Below the pieces are notes generated by a model. That model was not told the origin of the DNA. It did no database searches and was given only the letters and a program-made list of their open reading frames with translations. Below, piece by piece: positions 53,168 through 61,608 of a DNA stretch of 64,000 nucleotides (position 1 is its first letter; each line of letters opens with the position of its first letter). This DNA comes from Verrucomicrobiaceae bacterium UBA1938 (GTDB lineage: Bacteria > Verrucomicrobiota > Verrucomicrobiia > Verrucomicrobiales > Verrucomicrobiaceae): the NCBI GenBank assembly GCA_002336895.1, contig DDFC01000032.1:309902-373901 (forward strand), given 5' to 3'. Made by a program: the position numbers and the translations under genes.

Positions 53168-54487
53168 CTACCATCCCGGCGAAGCCACAAATTGCAACAC
53201 CGGCTCCGCCTTCTCCAGCTCGTTGCTCCTCACCCGCCCGTCATGGCAGCCCGAGATGATCCGCATGGCTTTGTCCGCTCTCCTCACCAGCAGCACATTC
53301 ACACGGTCCTCATGCTGCGAGACCTTGCCCTTCACCTTCCGCGCCTTCACATCCACGGAGAGGATAGAGCCATCACCGGCGGCGGTCACCAGGTTGTCTC
53401 CTTCAGCAAAGCTCATCGCCAGCACCTCATTTCGTCCGCCCGGCCTCAGCGTTCCATCTTTCTTCAAATCACCATTGCCATCCCAGCGGCGGATCTCCCC
53501 CTGCACATCCCCGCTCAGCGTATCCTGGCTGTCAGCGGAAAAAACCACGCTCAGCACCGCACTCTCATGTCCGGTGTAGGTCGCCTCGATCTGCCCGCTG
53601 CCTGCATCGATTCGTTTCGCCGTTCGATCCCGGCTAGCCGTCGCGATGTGCTTTCCATCCGGTGAAAACGCCATGCCCATGATCCAGTCCGCATGCGGCT
53701 CGATCTGCCACTTCAGCTTGCCAGACGGCAGCTCAAAGCAGCGCACCAGATTGTCCGCGCCACCACAGGCCAGCAGCTTCCCGTCCGGGCTCGCCACCAT
53801 CGCCAGCACACAGTCGCGCGCGCTCACCAGCCGCTTGCGCTCCTTCGGCTGCGCAGGATTCACCAGCCACACCTCGCCTGAGCGACCGGGCACACCTCCG
53901 GCCACAGCCAGTGGCCCCGGTGCAGTCCACACCAGCGCCAGCACCCGCTCAGGCATGCCTCCCAGCCTCGCCTTGAGCTTTCCCGCCTCCCACACCAGCA
54001 CCTCATGATACCCGCTCGTCGCCAGCGCATCTCCCGCCGGATTCAGCGCCAGCGCGGTCACCGGCAGCGGTCGCGGATATTTCTCCGGCGTCTTCGCCTG
54101 CTGCTCTGGCACCACGCTCCTCAGCGCCGCCTTCACGTCAGCCACATCCACCTTCGCACCGCTGGCGATCCACTCCCGGATCAGCCCGATCTCCTTCTCC
54201 GGCAGCGCATCTGCCTTCTTCGGCATGCGGTCATCCTCATCATGCGTCGCTATCAGCCGGTACAGCTCGCTCTCCTCAGGCTTGCCCGCCTTCACCGGCG
54301 CAGCCTCGCTGTCCCCAGCCTTCAGCATCCGCTCCACCGTGTCCAGCCGGTAGCCGCCCTTCGCCTTGTCCGCCCGGTGGCACTCCACACATTGGTCCGT
54401 CAAAATCGGCGCGACCTGCCGTGAGAACGAAATCTCAGCAGCACCGGCGCATGCCGTCAGGGCGGTAAAAACGAATAATCGAAACAT
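53168..54487 (-). CDS. Cytochrome c (PSCyt-type) fused to WD40 repeats
   Basis: A signal peptide (F-V-F-T-A-L-T-A-C-A-G-A-A) is followed by a planctomycete-type cytochrome c domain (about 20-110) with C-V-E-C-H-R-A-D-K-A-K-G-G-Y-R-L-D and the ending I-R-E-W-I-A-S-G-A. The remaining 320 residues are a WD40-type propeller (repeats ending such as L-V-R-C-F and R-R-W-D-G). Such fusions are a hallmark of PVC bacteria; the role is unknown but periplasmic electron transfer linked to a protein-binding platform is likely. Start ATG 54487. Confidence 0.9.
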   Translation of the reverse strand: MFRLFVFTALTACAGAAEISFSRQVAPILTDQCVECHRADKAKGGYRLDTVERMLKAGDSEAAPVKAGKPEESELYRLIATHDEDDRMPKKADALPEKEIGLIREWIASGAKVDVADVKAALRSVVPEQQAKTPEKYPRPLPVTALALNPAGDALATSGYHEVLVWEAGKLKARLGGMPERVLALVWTAPGPLAVAGGVPGRSGEVWLVNPAQPKERKRLVSARDCVLAMVASPDGKLLACGGADNLVRCFELPSGKLKWQIEPHADWIMGMAFSPDGKHIATASRDRTAKRIDAGSGQIEATYTGHESAVLSVVFSADSQDTLSGDVQGEIRRWDGNGDLKKDGTLRPGGRNEVLAMSFAEGDNLVTAAGDGSILSVDVKARKVKGKVSQHEDRVNVLLVRRADKAMRIISGCHDGRVRSNELEKAEPVLQFVASPGW

Positions 54488-54568
54488 GAGAGCGGTAAGA
54501 AACGCCCCCTTCTGCCCGACTTTGTCGGACGTTGCATCTCCCACTCGCCTCTTTTACATCCCCACACC

Positions 54569-55345
54569 ATGAGCCCACGTCCCTGGATTATCGCTGAAAC
54601 CAACTGGAAAAACGTCAAAGCCACCCGCTACGACGCCGCCGTGCTTCCCTGGGGCGCCACCGAGGCTCACAACTGGCACCTCCCCTACGGCACCGACTCT
54701 CTCCAAAACGACGCCATTGCCGCCGAGGCCGGGCGCATCGCCTGGGAGGCCGGGGCCAAGGTCGGCATCCTCCCCAACATGCCCTTCGGCGTTCAGACCG
54801 GCCAGCTCGACATCCCCTTCTGCATCAACATGAACCCCACCACCCAGATGATGGTCCTCGAAGACGTCATCAGCAGCCTCGAAGGCGTGGGCATCATGAA
54901 ATTCGTCATCCTCAACGGCCACGGCGGCAACGACTTCCGCCAGATGCTCCGCGAGCTCCAGGCCCGCCACCCCAAGATGTTCCTCTCCACCGTCTCCTGG
55001 TTCAACGCCGTGAAGGGAGACGACATCTTCAACATCGTCGGAGATCACGCCGACGAGCGCGAGACCAGCCTCATGATGCACTTCCACCCCCACCTCGTTC
55101 TCCCCAAATCCGAGTGGGGTCCCGGCACCGACAACCGCTGGAAGCTCAAGGCCATCAACGAAAAATGGGCCTGGGCCCAGCGCGCCTGGACCAAGGCCAC
55201 CAACGACACCGGCTCCGGAGATCCCCAGCACAGCACCGCCGAAAAAGGCAAACGCTACTACGAAGCCCTCGCCGCCAAAATCGCCTCCTACCTCGTCGAG
55301 CTCGCCGCTGCTGACATCAGCTCCCTCTACGAGCAGCCCAAATGA
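54569..55345 (+). CDS. Creatininase-family amidohydrolase
   Basis: The 258-residue product resembles the creatininase/mycofactocin MftE family: A-V-L-P-W-G-A-T-E-A-H-N-W-H-L-P-Y-G-T-D holds the first metal ligands (Glu, His, Asp), N-G-H-G-G-N-D the central His, and G-D-H-A-D-E-R-E-T-S the remaining Glu. Family members hydrolyse cyclic amides such as creatinine or formamidopyrimidines. Its stop overlaps the permease start by four bases, so it may process the substrate brought in by the linked peptide-type transporter. Confidence 0.9.
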   Translation: MSPRPWIIAETNWKNVKATRYDAAVLPWGATEAHNWHLPYGTDSLQNDAIAAEAGRIAWEAGAKVGILPNMPFGVQTGQLDIPFCINMNPTTQMMVLEDVISSLEGVGIMKFVILNGHGGNDFRQMLRELQARHPKMFLSTVSWFNAVKGDDIFNIVGDHADERETSLMMHFHPHLVLPKSEWGPGTDNRWKLKAINEKWAWAQRAWTKATNDTGSGDPQHSTAEKGKRYYEALAAKIASYLVELAAADISSLYEQPK

Positions 55346-56262
55346 TCCGCTTCATCGTCAGCCGCTTCGTACAGGGCATCATCGTGATCTTCGCGGTGAT
55401 CACCATCACCTTCGCACTGTCCCAGATGGTGCCCGGCGGCGCGATCCGTACCGAGCGCAACATCACCGAAGAAGCGCGCAAAGCCCAGGAGGAATACTAC
55501 GGCCTCAACAAGCCTTGGTATGTCCAGCTCGGCCTGCAGTTCAAACACTACGCCACACTCGATCTCCCCGAGTCCTACCACTACAAAGGCCGTGGCGTGG
55601 ATGAGATCATCGCCTCCGGCTTCCCCGTCTCCGCAGCCGTCGGCGGTGCCGCGCTCCTCATTGCCCTGGCCGTCGGCGTCCCTCTCGGCGCACTCGCGGC
55701 CCTGCGTCCCAACACCATGGAAGACCGCGCCAGCACCCTCGCCGCCACGCTGGGCATCTGCACCCCCAGCATGGTGCTCGGCCCGCTCATCGCCATGCTC
55801 TTCGGCCTCCAGCTTCGCTGGTTCAATGCCTCCGGCTGGTTCGACTCCTCAGACTGGGTCCTTCCCGCGCTCACACTCGGCATCATCTACAGCGCCTATA
55901 TCGCTCGCCTCACTCGCGGCAGCCTGCGCGAGACCCTCGCCCAGGAGTTCGTCCGCACCGCTCGCGCCAAAGGTGCCAGTGAATCCTCCGTCGTTTTCTT
56001 CCACGCCATGAAGCTCGCCAGCCTTCCCGTGCTCAATTTCCTCGGCCCCGCAGCCGCAGGACTGCTCACCGGCTCCTTCATTGTTGAAACCGTCTTCCAG
56101 CTTCCCGGCCTCGGTCAGTTCTTCATCGCTACAGCTACCAATGGCGATCACCAGCTCACCATCGCCATCTCCGTCTTTTACGCCGCGCTCATCGTCACCT
56201 TCAATCTGCTGGTGGACATCCTCCAGGCCATGCTAAACCCCCGCATCCGCCTCCAGGCATGA
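55342..56262 (+). CDS. Oligopeptide-type ABC transporter permease (OppB/DppB-like)
   Basis: The 306-residue inner-membrane protein has the N-terminal F-I-V-S-R-F-V-Q-G-I helix, A-L-S-Q-M-V-P-G-G periplasmic start, and the EAA loop with F-V-R-T-A-R-A-K-G that contacts the ATPase. It overlaps creatininase upstream and the second permease downstream by four bases each. Substrates of the family include peptides, nickel and opines. Confidence 0.93.
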   Translation: MIRFIVSRFVQGIIVIFAVITITFALSQMVPGGAIRTERNITEEARKAQEEYYGLNKPWYVQLGLQFKHYATLDLPESYHYKGRGVDEIIASGFPVSAAVGGAALLIALAVGVPLGALAALRPNTMEDRASTLAATLGICTPSMVLGPLIAMLFGLQLRWFNASGWFDSSDWVLPALTLGIIYSAYIARLTRGSLRETLAQEFVRTARAKGASESSVVFFHAMKLASLPVLNFLGPAAAGLLTGSFIVETVFQLPGLGQFFIATATNGDHQLTIAISVFYAALIVTFNLLVDILQAMLNPRIRLQA

Positions 56263-57128
56263 GCCCCCATCCCCACCAGAGCATCTCACCCATGCGCGCC
56301 GCCTGGCGCAGGCTCATGCGCCAGCGCCTCAATGCCTGGGCCCTCGGCTTCCTCGCCGCGCTCATCGTCCTCTGCGTCGTCGGCCCCTGGCTCTCCCCCT
56401 ACGATCAGGCCCAGCAAAATCTCGCCCTCAAGGCCACCTCCCCCGGCGCATCCCATTGGTTCGGCACCGATCCCCTCGGGCGCGACATGCTCACCCGCAT
56501 CCTCCACGGCGGCCGCGTCTCGCTTGAGGTGGGCCTCCTCGCCACCGCTGTCGCCGCCATCATCGGCGTCTTCTATGGCATGATCTCCGGCCTCGCCGGT
56601 GGCCGCACAGACTCCGCCATGATGCGCATCGTGGACATCCTCTACGCCTTCCCCTTCATCAATTTCGTCATCCTCCTCATGGTCATCGTCGGCCGCGAGT
56701 TCTGGCTCATCTTCGTCGCCATCGGTGCCGTCGAGTGGCTCACCATGGCCCGCGTCGTTCGCGGCCAGGTGCTGGCATTAAAAAATCTCGAGTTCGTCAC
56801 CGCCGCACGCGCCAGCGGTGCAGGCTTCTGGCACATCGTCTGGAAGCACCTCCTGCCAAATGTCTCCGGCCAGGTCATCATCTACGCCAGCCTCACCGTG
56901 CCCGGCGTCATGCTGCTGGAGGCTGCGCTCAGCTTCCTCGGCCTTGGCATCCAGCCTCCCGACGCCAGCTGGGGCGTCCTCATCCGCGAAGGTGCAGGCT
57001 CCATGGAGGCCTACCCCTGGCTCCTCCTCTACCCAGGCCTCTTCTTCTCCACCACCCTCCTCGCCCTCAATCTCCTCGGCGACGGCCTCCGCGATGCCTT
57101 CGATCCCAAGTCGATGTCACAGCATTGA
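56259..57128 (+). CDS. Oligopeptide-type ABC transporter permease (OppC/DppC-like)
   Basis: The 289-residue partner of the permease above, with the family phrases H-W-F-G-T-D-P-L-G-R-D-M-L-T-R-I and F-V-T-A-A-R-A-S-G-A in the EAA loop, and Q-P-P-D-A-S-W-G-V-L-I near the C-terminus. About six membrane helices are visible. No OppD or OppF ATPase gene follows within the window, so the ATPase must be supplied elsewhere. Confidence 0.94.
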   Translation: MSPHPHQSISPMRAAWRRLMRQRLNAWALGFLAALIVLCVVGPWLSPYDQAQQNLALKATSPGASHWFGTDPLGRDMLTRILHGGRVSLEVGLLATAVAAIIGVFYGMISGLAGGRTDSAMMRIVDILYAFPFINFVILLMVIVGREFWLIFVAIGAVEWLTMARVVRGQVLALKNLEFVTAARASGAGFWHIVWKHLLPNVSGQVIIYASLTVPGVMLLEAALSFLGLGIQPPDASWGVLIREGAGSMEAYPWLLLYPGLFFSTTLLALNLLGDGLRDAFDPKSMSQH

Positions 57129-57204
57129 AAAAATATTTTCACGCTTCATGAATACCCGTGAAGCAGTCTCGTCTCAGATGATGGAAACCAATTCCATCCT
57201 CCCA

Positions 57205-57558
57205 ATGAAAACAATCGTTTCAGTCCTCGCTGCAGCCGCAGTTCTTGGCTTCGCAGCTCCCTCCACTGCCAAGGCCGACTTCCCCGGCCAGACCCGCATC
57301 GTGGGCTACACCTCTTACGGCAGCCCCATCGTCTCGGTCTTCCAGGTGGTCGGCTATGACAACTTCGGCAACCCCATCTACCAGTGGGTCACTCAGGGTG
57401 CCCAGTATGGCTGCAACACCCCTCGCCCCGTTTACGTCCAGCCCGGCATCAATCTGAGCTTCGGCATCGGTGGCGGCAGCTGCAACTCCGGCTACCGCAG
57501 CTATAACCCCGGCTACGGATACGGTTACGGCCATCACCATCACGGTTTTCACAGGTAG
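57205..57558 (+). CDS. Small secreted Gly/Tyr/His-rich protein (117 aa)
   Basis: From ATG 57205 the product has a clear signal peptide (M-K-T-I-V-S-V-L-A-A-A-A-V-L-G-F, cleavage near A-K-A-D). The mature protein has short imperfect repeats (R-I-V-G-Y-T-S-Y-G-S-P-I-V, then V-V-G-Y-D-N-F-G-N-P-I-Y) and ends G-Y-G-Y-G-Y-G-H-H-H-H-G-F-H-R. In-frame ATGs at 57148 and 57178-57181 are alternatives that would put a polar stretch before the signal. A strong terminator follows. The His-rich tail could bind metal; function unknown. Confidence 0.72.
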   Translation: MKTIVSVLAAAAVLGFAAPSTAKADFPGQTRIVGYTSYGSPIVSVFQVVGYDNFGNPIYQWVTQGAQYGCNTPRPVYVQPGINLSFGIGGGSCNSGYRSYNPGYGYGYGHHHHGFHR

Positions 57559-57590
57559 TAGCGTGAAGACCTGAGGCATGGCTGCCTGCT

Positions 57591-57624
57591 CGGCCCCGTC
57601 AGTGCACTGACGGGGCCGTTTTGT
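57591..57624 (+). terminator. Strong rho-independent terminator
   Basis: Perfect 14-bp arms (CGGCCCCGTCAGTG and its complement) followed by TTTTGTT. It ends the transcript of the small Gly/Tyr-rich gene, separating it from the binding-protein gene. Confidence 0.85.
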
Positions 57625-57669
57625 TGATGCCTCGTTGCACGAAGCTCCCGCCTCGTGTCATGTTTGCGC

Positions 57670-59298
57670 ATGCGCTGGCTTTACCGTGCCCTCCTCCTCA
57701 CCTTCCTCTGCGGGGGCATCGCGTGGTTCCATCACGTCCGCACCCACCGTCCCACCCGTGTCGAGATCGCCAACCGCGCCGGCATCCTCCTCCTCGGCAA
57801 TGGCTCCGAGCCCGCCGCCCTCGATCCCCAGATCGTCAGCGGCCAGCCCGAGCACATGATCTTCCACGCCCTCTTCGAGGGCCTCATCGCTCCCGCCGCT
57901 GACAATCCCGACGGCGACGCCCCCGGCGCCGCTGCTTCCTGGACTTCCGACAACTACACCGTCTGGACCTTCAAGCTCCAGCCTCACGGAAAATGGAGCG
58001 ATGGCAAACCGCTCACCGCCGCCGATTTTTGCTACGCCTACCGGCGCATCCTCACCGCCCAGCTCGGCGCCGACTACGCAGGCATGCTCTACCCCATGCT
58101 CAATGCCGAGGAGTACCACACCGGCAAAATCACCGACTTCTCCCAGGTCGGTGTCAAAGCGCTCGATCCCCTCACCCTGCAGATCACCCTCAAAGGCCCC
58201 GCGCCTTATCTGCCCAGCATGCTCAAGCACTACTCCTGGTTCCCCGTGCCGCAGCATGTCATCGAAAAATTCGGCAAAATCTCCGACCGCAACACCCGCT
58301 GGACGCGCCCCGCCAACATGGTCACCAACGGCCCCTTCAAGCTCAAAAGCTGGGAGGTCAATCAGGCCGTCACCGTCGAGCGCAACCCCCACTACTGGGA
58401 CGCCGCCACCGTCAGGCTCAATGGCATCGTCTTCCTCCCCATCTCCAGCGACACCACCGAAGAGCGCGCCTTCAATGACGGCCAGCTCCATGTCACCCTC
58501 ACCATGCCCCTCTCCAAGATCCCCATCTATCGCGAGAGCAAATCCCCCTTCTATCACAATGACCCGCTCCTCAGCGTGTACATGTATCGCTGCAACACCA
58601 CCAAAAAACCCTTCGACAATCCCCTCGTTCGCAAAGCCCTCGCTCTCGCCATCGACCGCGACAGCATCACTCGCAATATCCTCCGCGCCGGTCAGCAGCC
58701 CGCCACCGGCCTCACCCCGCCCGGCTGCAATCCCGACTACCACGTCCCCAGCATCATGCGCTTCGATCCCGCCGAGGCACGCCGCCTCCTCGCACAGGCA
58801 GGATTCCCAGACGGCAAAGGCTTCCCGCCCTTCGACATCCTCATCAACACCAGCGAGGCACACCGTTCCCTCGCAGAAGCCGTGCAGTCCATGTGGAAAG
58901 AGCACCTCCACATTCCCGCCGGCGTTCTCAATCAAGACTGGGGCGTTTACATTGAATCCCAGCGCAAGTTTGACTACACCATCGCCCGCTTCGGCTGGGT
59001 CGGCGACTACCTCGATCCCTCCACCTTCCTCTCCATCTGGCAGACCGGCGATGGCAACAACAACACTGGCTGGAGCAGCCCCCGTTACGATGACCTCATC
59101 CACCGCAGCTTCAGCGAAGGCAATGTCACCAAGCGCCTCCAGCTCCTCAATGAAGCCGAGACCATCCTCCTCACAGACGCCCCCATCCTGCCCATTTATT
59201 GGTACACCCACTCCTACCTCATGCGCCCCGAGGTCAAAGGCCTCAAACCCTCCCTCCTCGAACACCGCTGCTACAAGGCCATCGAGCTGAAACCGTAA
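57670..59298 (+). CDS. Peptide-type ABC transporter substrate-binding protein (OppA/DppA-like)
   Basis: The 542-residue family 5 solute-binding protein has an N-terminal hydrophobic signal or anchor (L-Y-R-A-L-L-L-T-F-L-C-G-G-I-A), not an evident lipobox. It carries the family phrases E-P-A-A-L-D-P-Q, G-K-W-S-D-G-K-P-L-T-A-A-D, N-P-H-Y-W-D-A-A and a late G-D-Y-L-D-P segment. ATG 57670 is preferred over a GTG at 57655. It likely captures the substrate for the two upstream permeases, although a terminator and the small secreted gene lie between. Confidence 0.9.
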   Translation: MRWLYRALLLTFLCGGIAWFHHVRTHRPTRVEIANRAGILLLGNGSEPAALDPQIVSGQPEHMIFHALFEGLIAPAADNPDGDAPGAAASWTSDNYTVWTFKLQPHGKWSDGKPLTAADFCYAYRRILTAQLGADYAGMLYPMLNAEEYHTGKITDFSQVGVKALDPLTLQITLKGPAPYLPSMLKHYSWFPVPQHVIEKFGKISDRNTRWTRPANMVTNGPFKLKSWEVNQAVTVERNPHYWDAATVRLNGIVFLPISSDTTEERAFNDGQLHVTLTMPLSKIPIYRESKSPFYHNDPLLSVYMYRCNTTKKPFDNPLVRKALALAIDRDSITRNILRAGQQPATGLTPPGCNPDYHVPSIMRFDPAEARRLLAQAGFPDGKGFPPFDILINTSEAHRSLAEAVQSMWKEHLHIPAGVLNQDWGVYIESQRKFDYTIARFGWVGDYLDPSTFLSIWQTGDGNNNTGWSSPRYDDLIHRSFSEGNVTKRLQLLNEAETILLTDAPILPIYWYTHSYLMRPEVKGLKPSLLEHRCYKAIELKP

Positions 59299-59299
59299 G

Positions 59300-59338
59300 C
59301 CGCAAAAACGAAAAAGGCACAGGATCTCTCCTGCGCCT
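59300..59338 (-). terminator. Hairpin terminator at the end of the convergent genes
   Basis: Arms AGGCGCAGGA and TCCTGTGCCT (minus strand) pair with one G-U wobble around a four-base loop and are followed on that strand by TTTTTCGTTTTT. It suits transcripts from the heparinase/oxidoreductase pair, with possible action also on the binding-protein transcript. Confidence 0.6.
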
Positions 59339-59439
59339 CTTATCATATTGCCATTACCTCCGTCAGCCCTCTTACAACCTACCGCATCATGAATAAATTA
59401 AACAATGATGTAGCCAACTAACCTGGGAGGCAACCGCGG

Positions 59440-59515
59440 CGCTCCCTCTCCCCGCCCATGGCACACCATGACAAACAAACATTTCTTCGGGGGAGAGGGC
59501 CGGGGTGAGGGGTGA
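59440..59515. repeat. Nested hairpin repeat
   Basis: Outer arms CCCTCTCCCC (59,444-59,453) and GGGGAGAGGG (59,490-59,499) enclose a smaller hairpin CATGG-CACA-CCATG. The outer part belongs, from memory, to a widespread intergenic repeat type. Confidence 0.6.
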
Positions 59516-59564
59516 TCATGCCCATTCGAAACATGGAGACCCCACATCGCCCCGCCAAGGCGCC

Positions 59565-59612
59565 AGCATAGTGGTCCGCACAAAGCAAAGCCAGCCGAGC
59601 TCTTTGGGCGGT
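59565..59612. repeat. Dispersed palindromic repeat, copy C
   Basis: Head identical to copy A over 20 bases (GCCAGCATAGTGGTCCGCAC); the arms CCGCACAAAG and CTTTGGGCGG form the hairpin with one mismatch. Confidence 0.65.
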
Positions 59613-59663
59613 GATCCACAATCAAACACCACCCGTCCCGCATCGCGCCAGCGTCCTCGGACT

Positions 59664-59681
59664 GCGGCGCTTCAGCGCCGC
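59664..59681. repeat. Short GC-rich perfect hairpin
   Basis: Eight-base arms GCGGCGCT and AGCGCCGC flank TC. It lies in the same repeat cluster, close to the 3' end of the heparinase-like gene. Confidence 0.55.
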
Positions 59682-59778
59682 TTTCGCCACGCCCCTAGCG
59701 CGTTCCCCACTCACCAGCTCACAGCTCGGCTATCCGTCATTCCCCCAATCCCATCTCCCCACCTGTCGCCAATAACCG

Positions 59779-61608
59779 TCAACTCCGCCGCCACACCGTC
59801 GTCATCGTCCCACGGAAAGTCACCCTCACCGCCTGCGTCATCACCCGCTCACGGAAATGCGGCGCAGCCTCGCACTCCACCACCTCGCAGCTCTCGATTC
59901 CCTCTCCATTAAACGTCACCGCCGCCGGAATCGCTTCCGCATGCCGGCACACAAATCCTCTCGGCCGCTCCCTCTCCACACGCCATCCTGGCGCCAGCTG
60001 CCACGTGATCACGTAGCTCCTCTCCGTTCCCACCTCATCACAGATCTCCACCAGATCATGCGTCGCATGCACCGCACGCTTCAGCTTTTCGCCTTCGCTC
60101 TGCAGACTCACCACACAGATCTCATCATGCACATCCAGCTCCGGCTTTCCATGATGATCCGCCCACAAAAACGCCCCCATCCTTCGCGGAGTCGCACGTC
60201 CTGACACAGGCACCGGTCCATTGTGCGCCTCCCACGCCGCCAGCTTCGCTCTCAGCGCCGCATTCCCATAGTACGCCCCCGTCCCCGGATCGATCACCAG
60301 CGCATGCTGCTCATACCACAGGGACACATGCAGCGCATCCAGATGCCCGTGCGCCGCCATGCTGCCCAGGCCCAGCGCAGATGCATCCGCCCGCACCGTC
60401 CAGCGCGCATCACGCCACAGCGCCTGCCCGCTCTCCTCATACGTCAGCCATTTCCCGCGCATCGCCGCCTTGATCCCCTTCGGCGGTTCCCCCAGCCAGA
60501 AGCGCAGGGTCGCGCCCTCCGCCCGGTTCAGAAACCATCCGCGAAACTCCGCCGCCGCATTCATTCGCCTCAGCGTCAGCGGCAGCACCTGCGCATCATC
60601 AGAGTCTCCAAAATCCCAGCACTCCGGCGCTTCCACCGCATCCACAAAAAACTGCGCCGCACGCGTCAGCCTCTCCATCACCTCCGGCTTGAATCCCCCC
60701 ACCGCCAGCCCCGCATGCCAGCACATCTCCCATGCAAAGAGGTGGTAATGCAGCGCCTGCTCCAGGTTGCCTCCATCCGTGGCGAACTGCCTCAAAATCT
60801 CCCCCTCCAGCAGCTCCTTCACCTCCTTCGCCGGGCACGTCATCTTCTCCAGCCCCGGCCACCGCGCTGTCGCCATCACTAGCGCGCTCAGCTCGCCTAT
60901 GAGGTGATTGTTGGCCGATGACCCAAACGAGCGCCGCTTCCAGATCCACCACGCATGCGCAGGCACGATCCGCGCCGTCAGCGCATCCTGCCTCTGCACC
61001 AGCTCCGCATCGCAGCACCCGCGCACGATCGCGTCAAACCAGCAGTAGTTCATGAGCCTCAGCGCCGCCTCCAGCGGGCTCGTCCAGTTGATGCCGCGTC
61101 CGGGCGTGTTGCGCTCGCACCAGTCCTCCAGCCAGATCTGCGCCGTGCGGATCGCCTGCTCATCCCCGTTCAGCGCACTGTGCATCGCCAGCCGCGTCAC
61201 CTCGCTCCAGCGGTTGATCTCCCAGATCGCCCGCGCATCCGCATCATGCTCCAGGTTCCGATGGTCCAGCTTGCGTGCGGGCATCTCCGGATCCACCACC
61301 ACGCCCAGCGTGGCATCACGGTGCCAGCACGGCGGCGCACCCACCGCCACACTCTTCCAGCCAAAGAGCTGCCACTCCCCGCTGATCAGCTTCTCCGCGT
61401 CCGCCGCCAGCTGCTTGCCCAGCTCCGGCGGCACGCGTTCGCGCCATGGCAGTCTCGGTACATCCTTGCAGCGCGCGTCCCACTTCTGGCTCGCCACCCG
61501 CTTCAGCTTGCCGGATTCATTCCATCGGCCCAGGCGCTCCTTCACACGATGCACCACCTCCCCCGCGCTCATCGCGCGCAGCCGTTGCAGGTACCAGACA
61601 AGTGTCAT
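59779..61608 (-). CDS. Heparinase II/III-family protein
   Basis: The 609-residue product has the N-terminal helical toroid region (L-V-W-Y-L-Q-R-L-R-A-M-S at the start; N-R-W-S-E-V near residue 130; S-S-A-N-N-H-L-I-G-E) and the C-terminal heparinase II/III beta part (A-H-G-H-L-D-A-L, V-I-D-P-G-T-G-A-Y-Y-G). Known members are polysaccharide lyases, but copies beside bi-domain oxidoreductases sit in capsule or exopolysaccharide loci. The ATG at 61608 overlaps the upstream stop by one base; a GTG at 61611 is the alternative. No signal peptide is evident. Confidence 0.9.
   Translation of the reverse strand: MTLVWYLQRLRAMSAGEVVHRVKERLGRWNESGKLKRVASQKWDARCKDVPRLPWRERVPPELGKQLAADAEKLISGEWQLFGWKSVAVGAPPCWHRDATLGVVVDPEMPARKLDHRNLEHDADARAIWEINRWSEVTRLAMHSALNGDEQAIRTAQIWLEDWCERNTPGRGINWTSPLEAALRLMNYCWFDAIVRGCCDAELVQRQDALTARIVPAHAWWIWKRRSFGSSANNHLIGELSALVMATARWPGLEKMTCPAKEVKELLEGEILRQFATDGGNLEQALHYHLFAWEMCWHAGLAVGGFKPEVMERLTRAAQFFVDAVEAPECWDFGDSDDAQVLPLTLRRMNAAAEFRGWFLNRAEGATLRFWLGEPPKGIKAAMRGKWLTYEESGQALWRDARWTVRADASALGLGSMAAHGHLDALHVSLWYEQHALVIDPGTGAYYGNAALRAKLAAWEAHNGPVPVSGRATPRRMGAFLWADHHGKPELDVHDEICVVSLQSEGEKLKRAVHATHDLVEICDEVGTERSYVITWQLAPGWRVERERPRGFVCRHAEAIPAAVTFNGEGIESCEVVECEAAPHFRERVMTQAVRVTFRGTMTTVWRRS

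Larger units (their letters stand above)
59299..59778. other. Repeat-rich intergenic region
   Basis: About 480 bases without a convincing gene. It holds a terminator-like hairpin, a nested CCCTCTCCCC hairpin repeat, a copy of the dispersed CCAGCATAGTG repeat and a GCGGCGCT/AGCGCCGC hairpin, all within 370 bases. Confidence 0.6.

Noticed and set aside
57658..59346. Minus-strand 562-codon frame opposite the binding-protein gene
   Set aside because: Long only because of codon bias on the other strand; its translation is Gly/Glu/Val-rich with no fold, while the plus strand shows all family 5 solute-binding landmarks.
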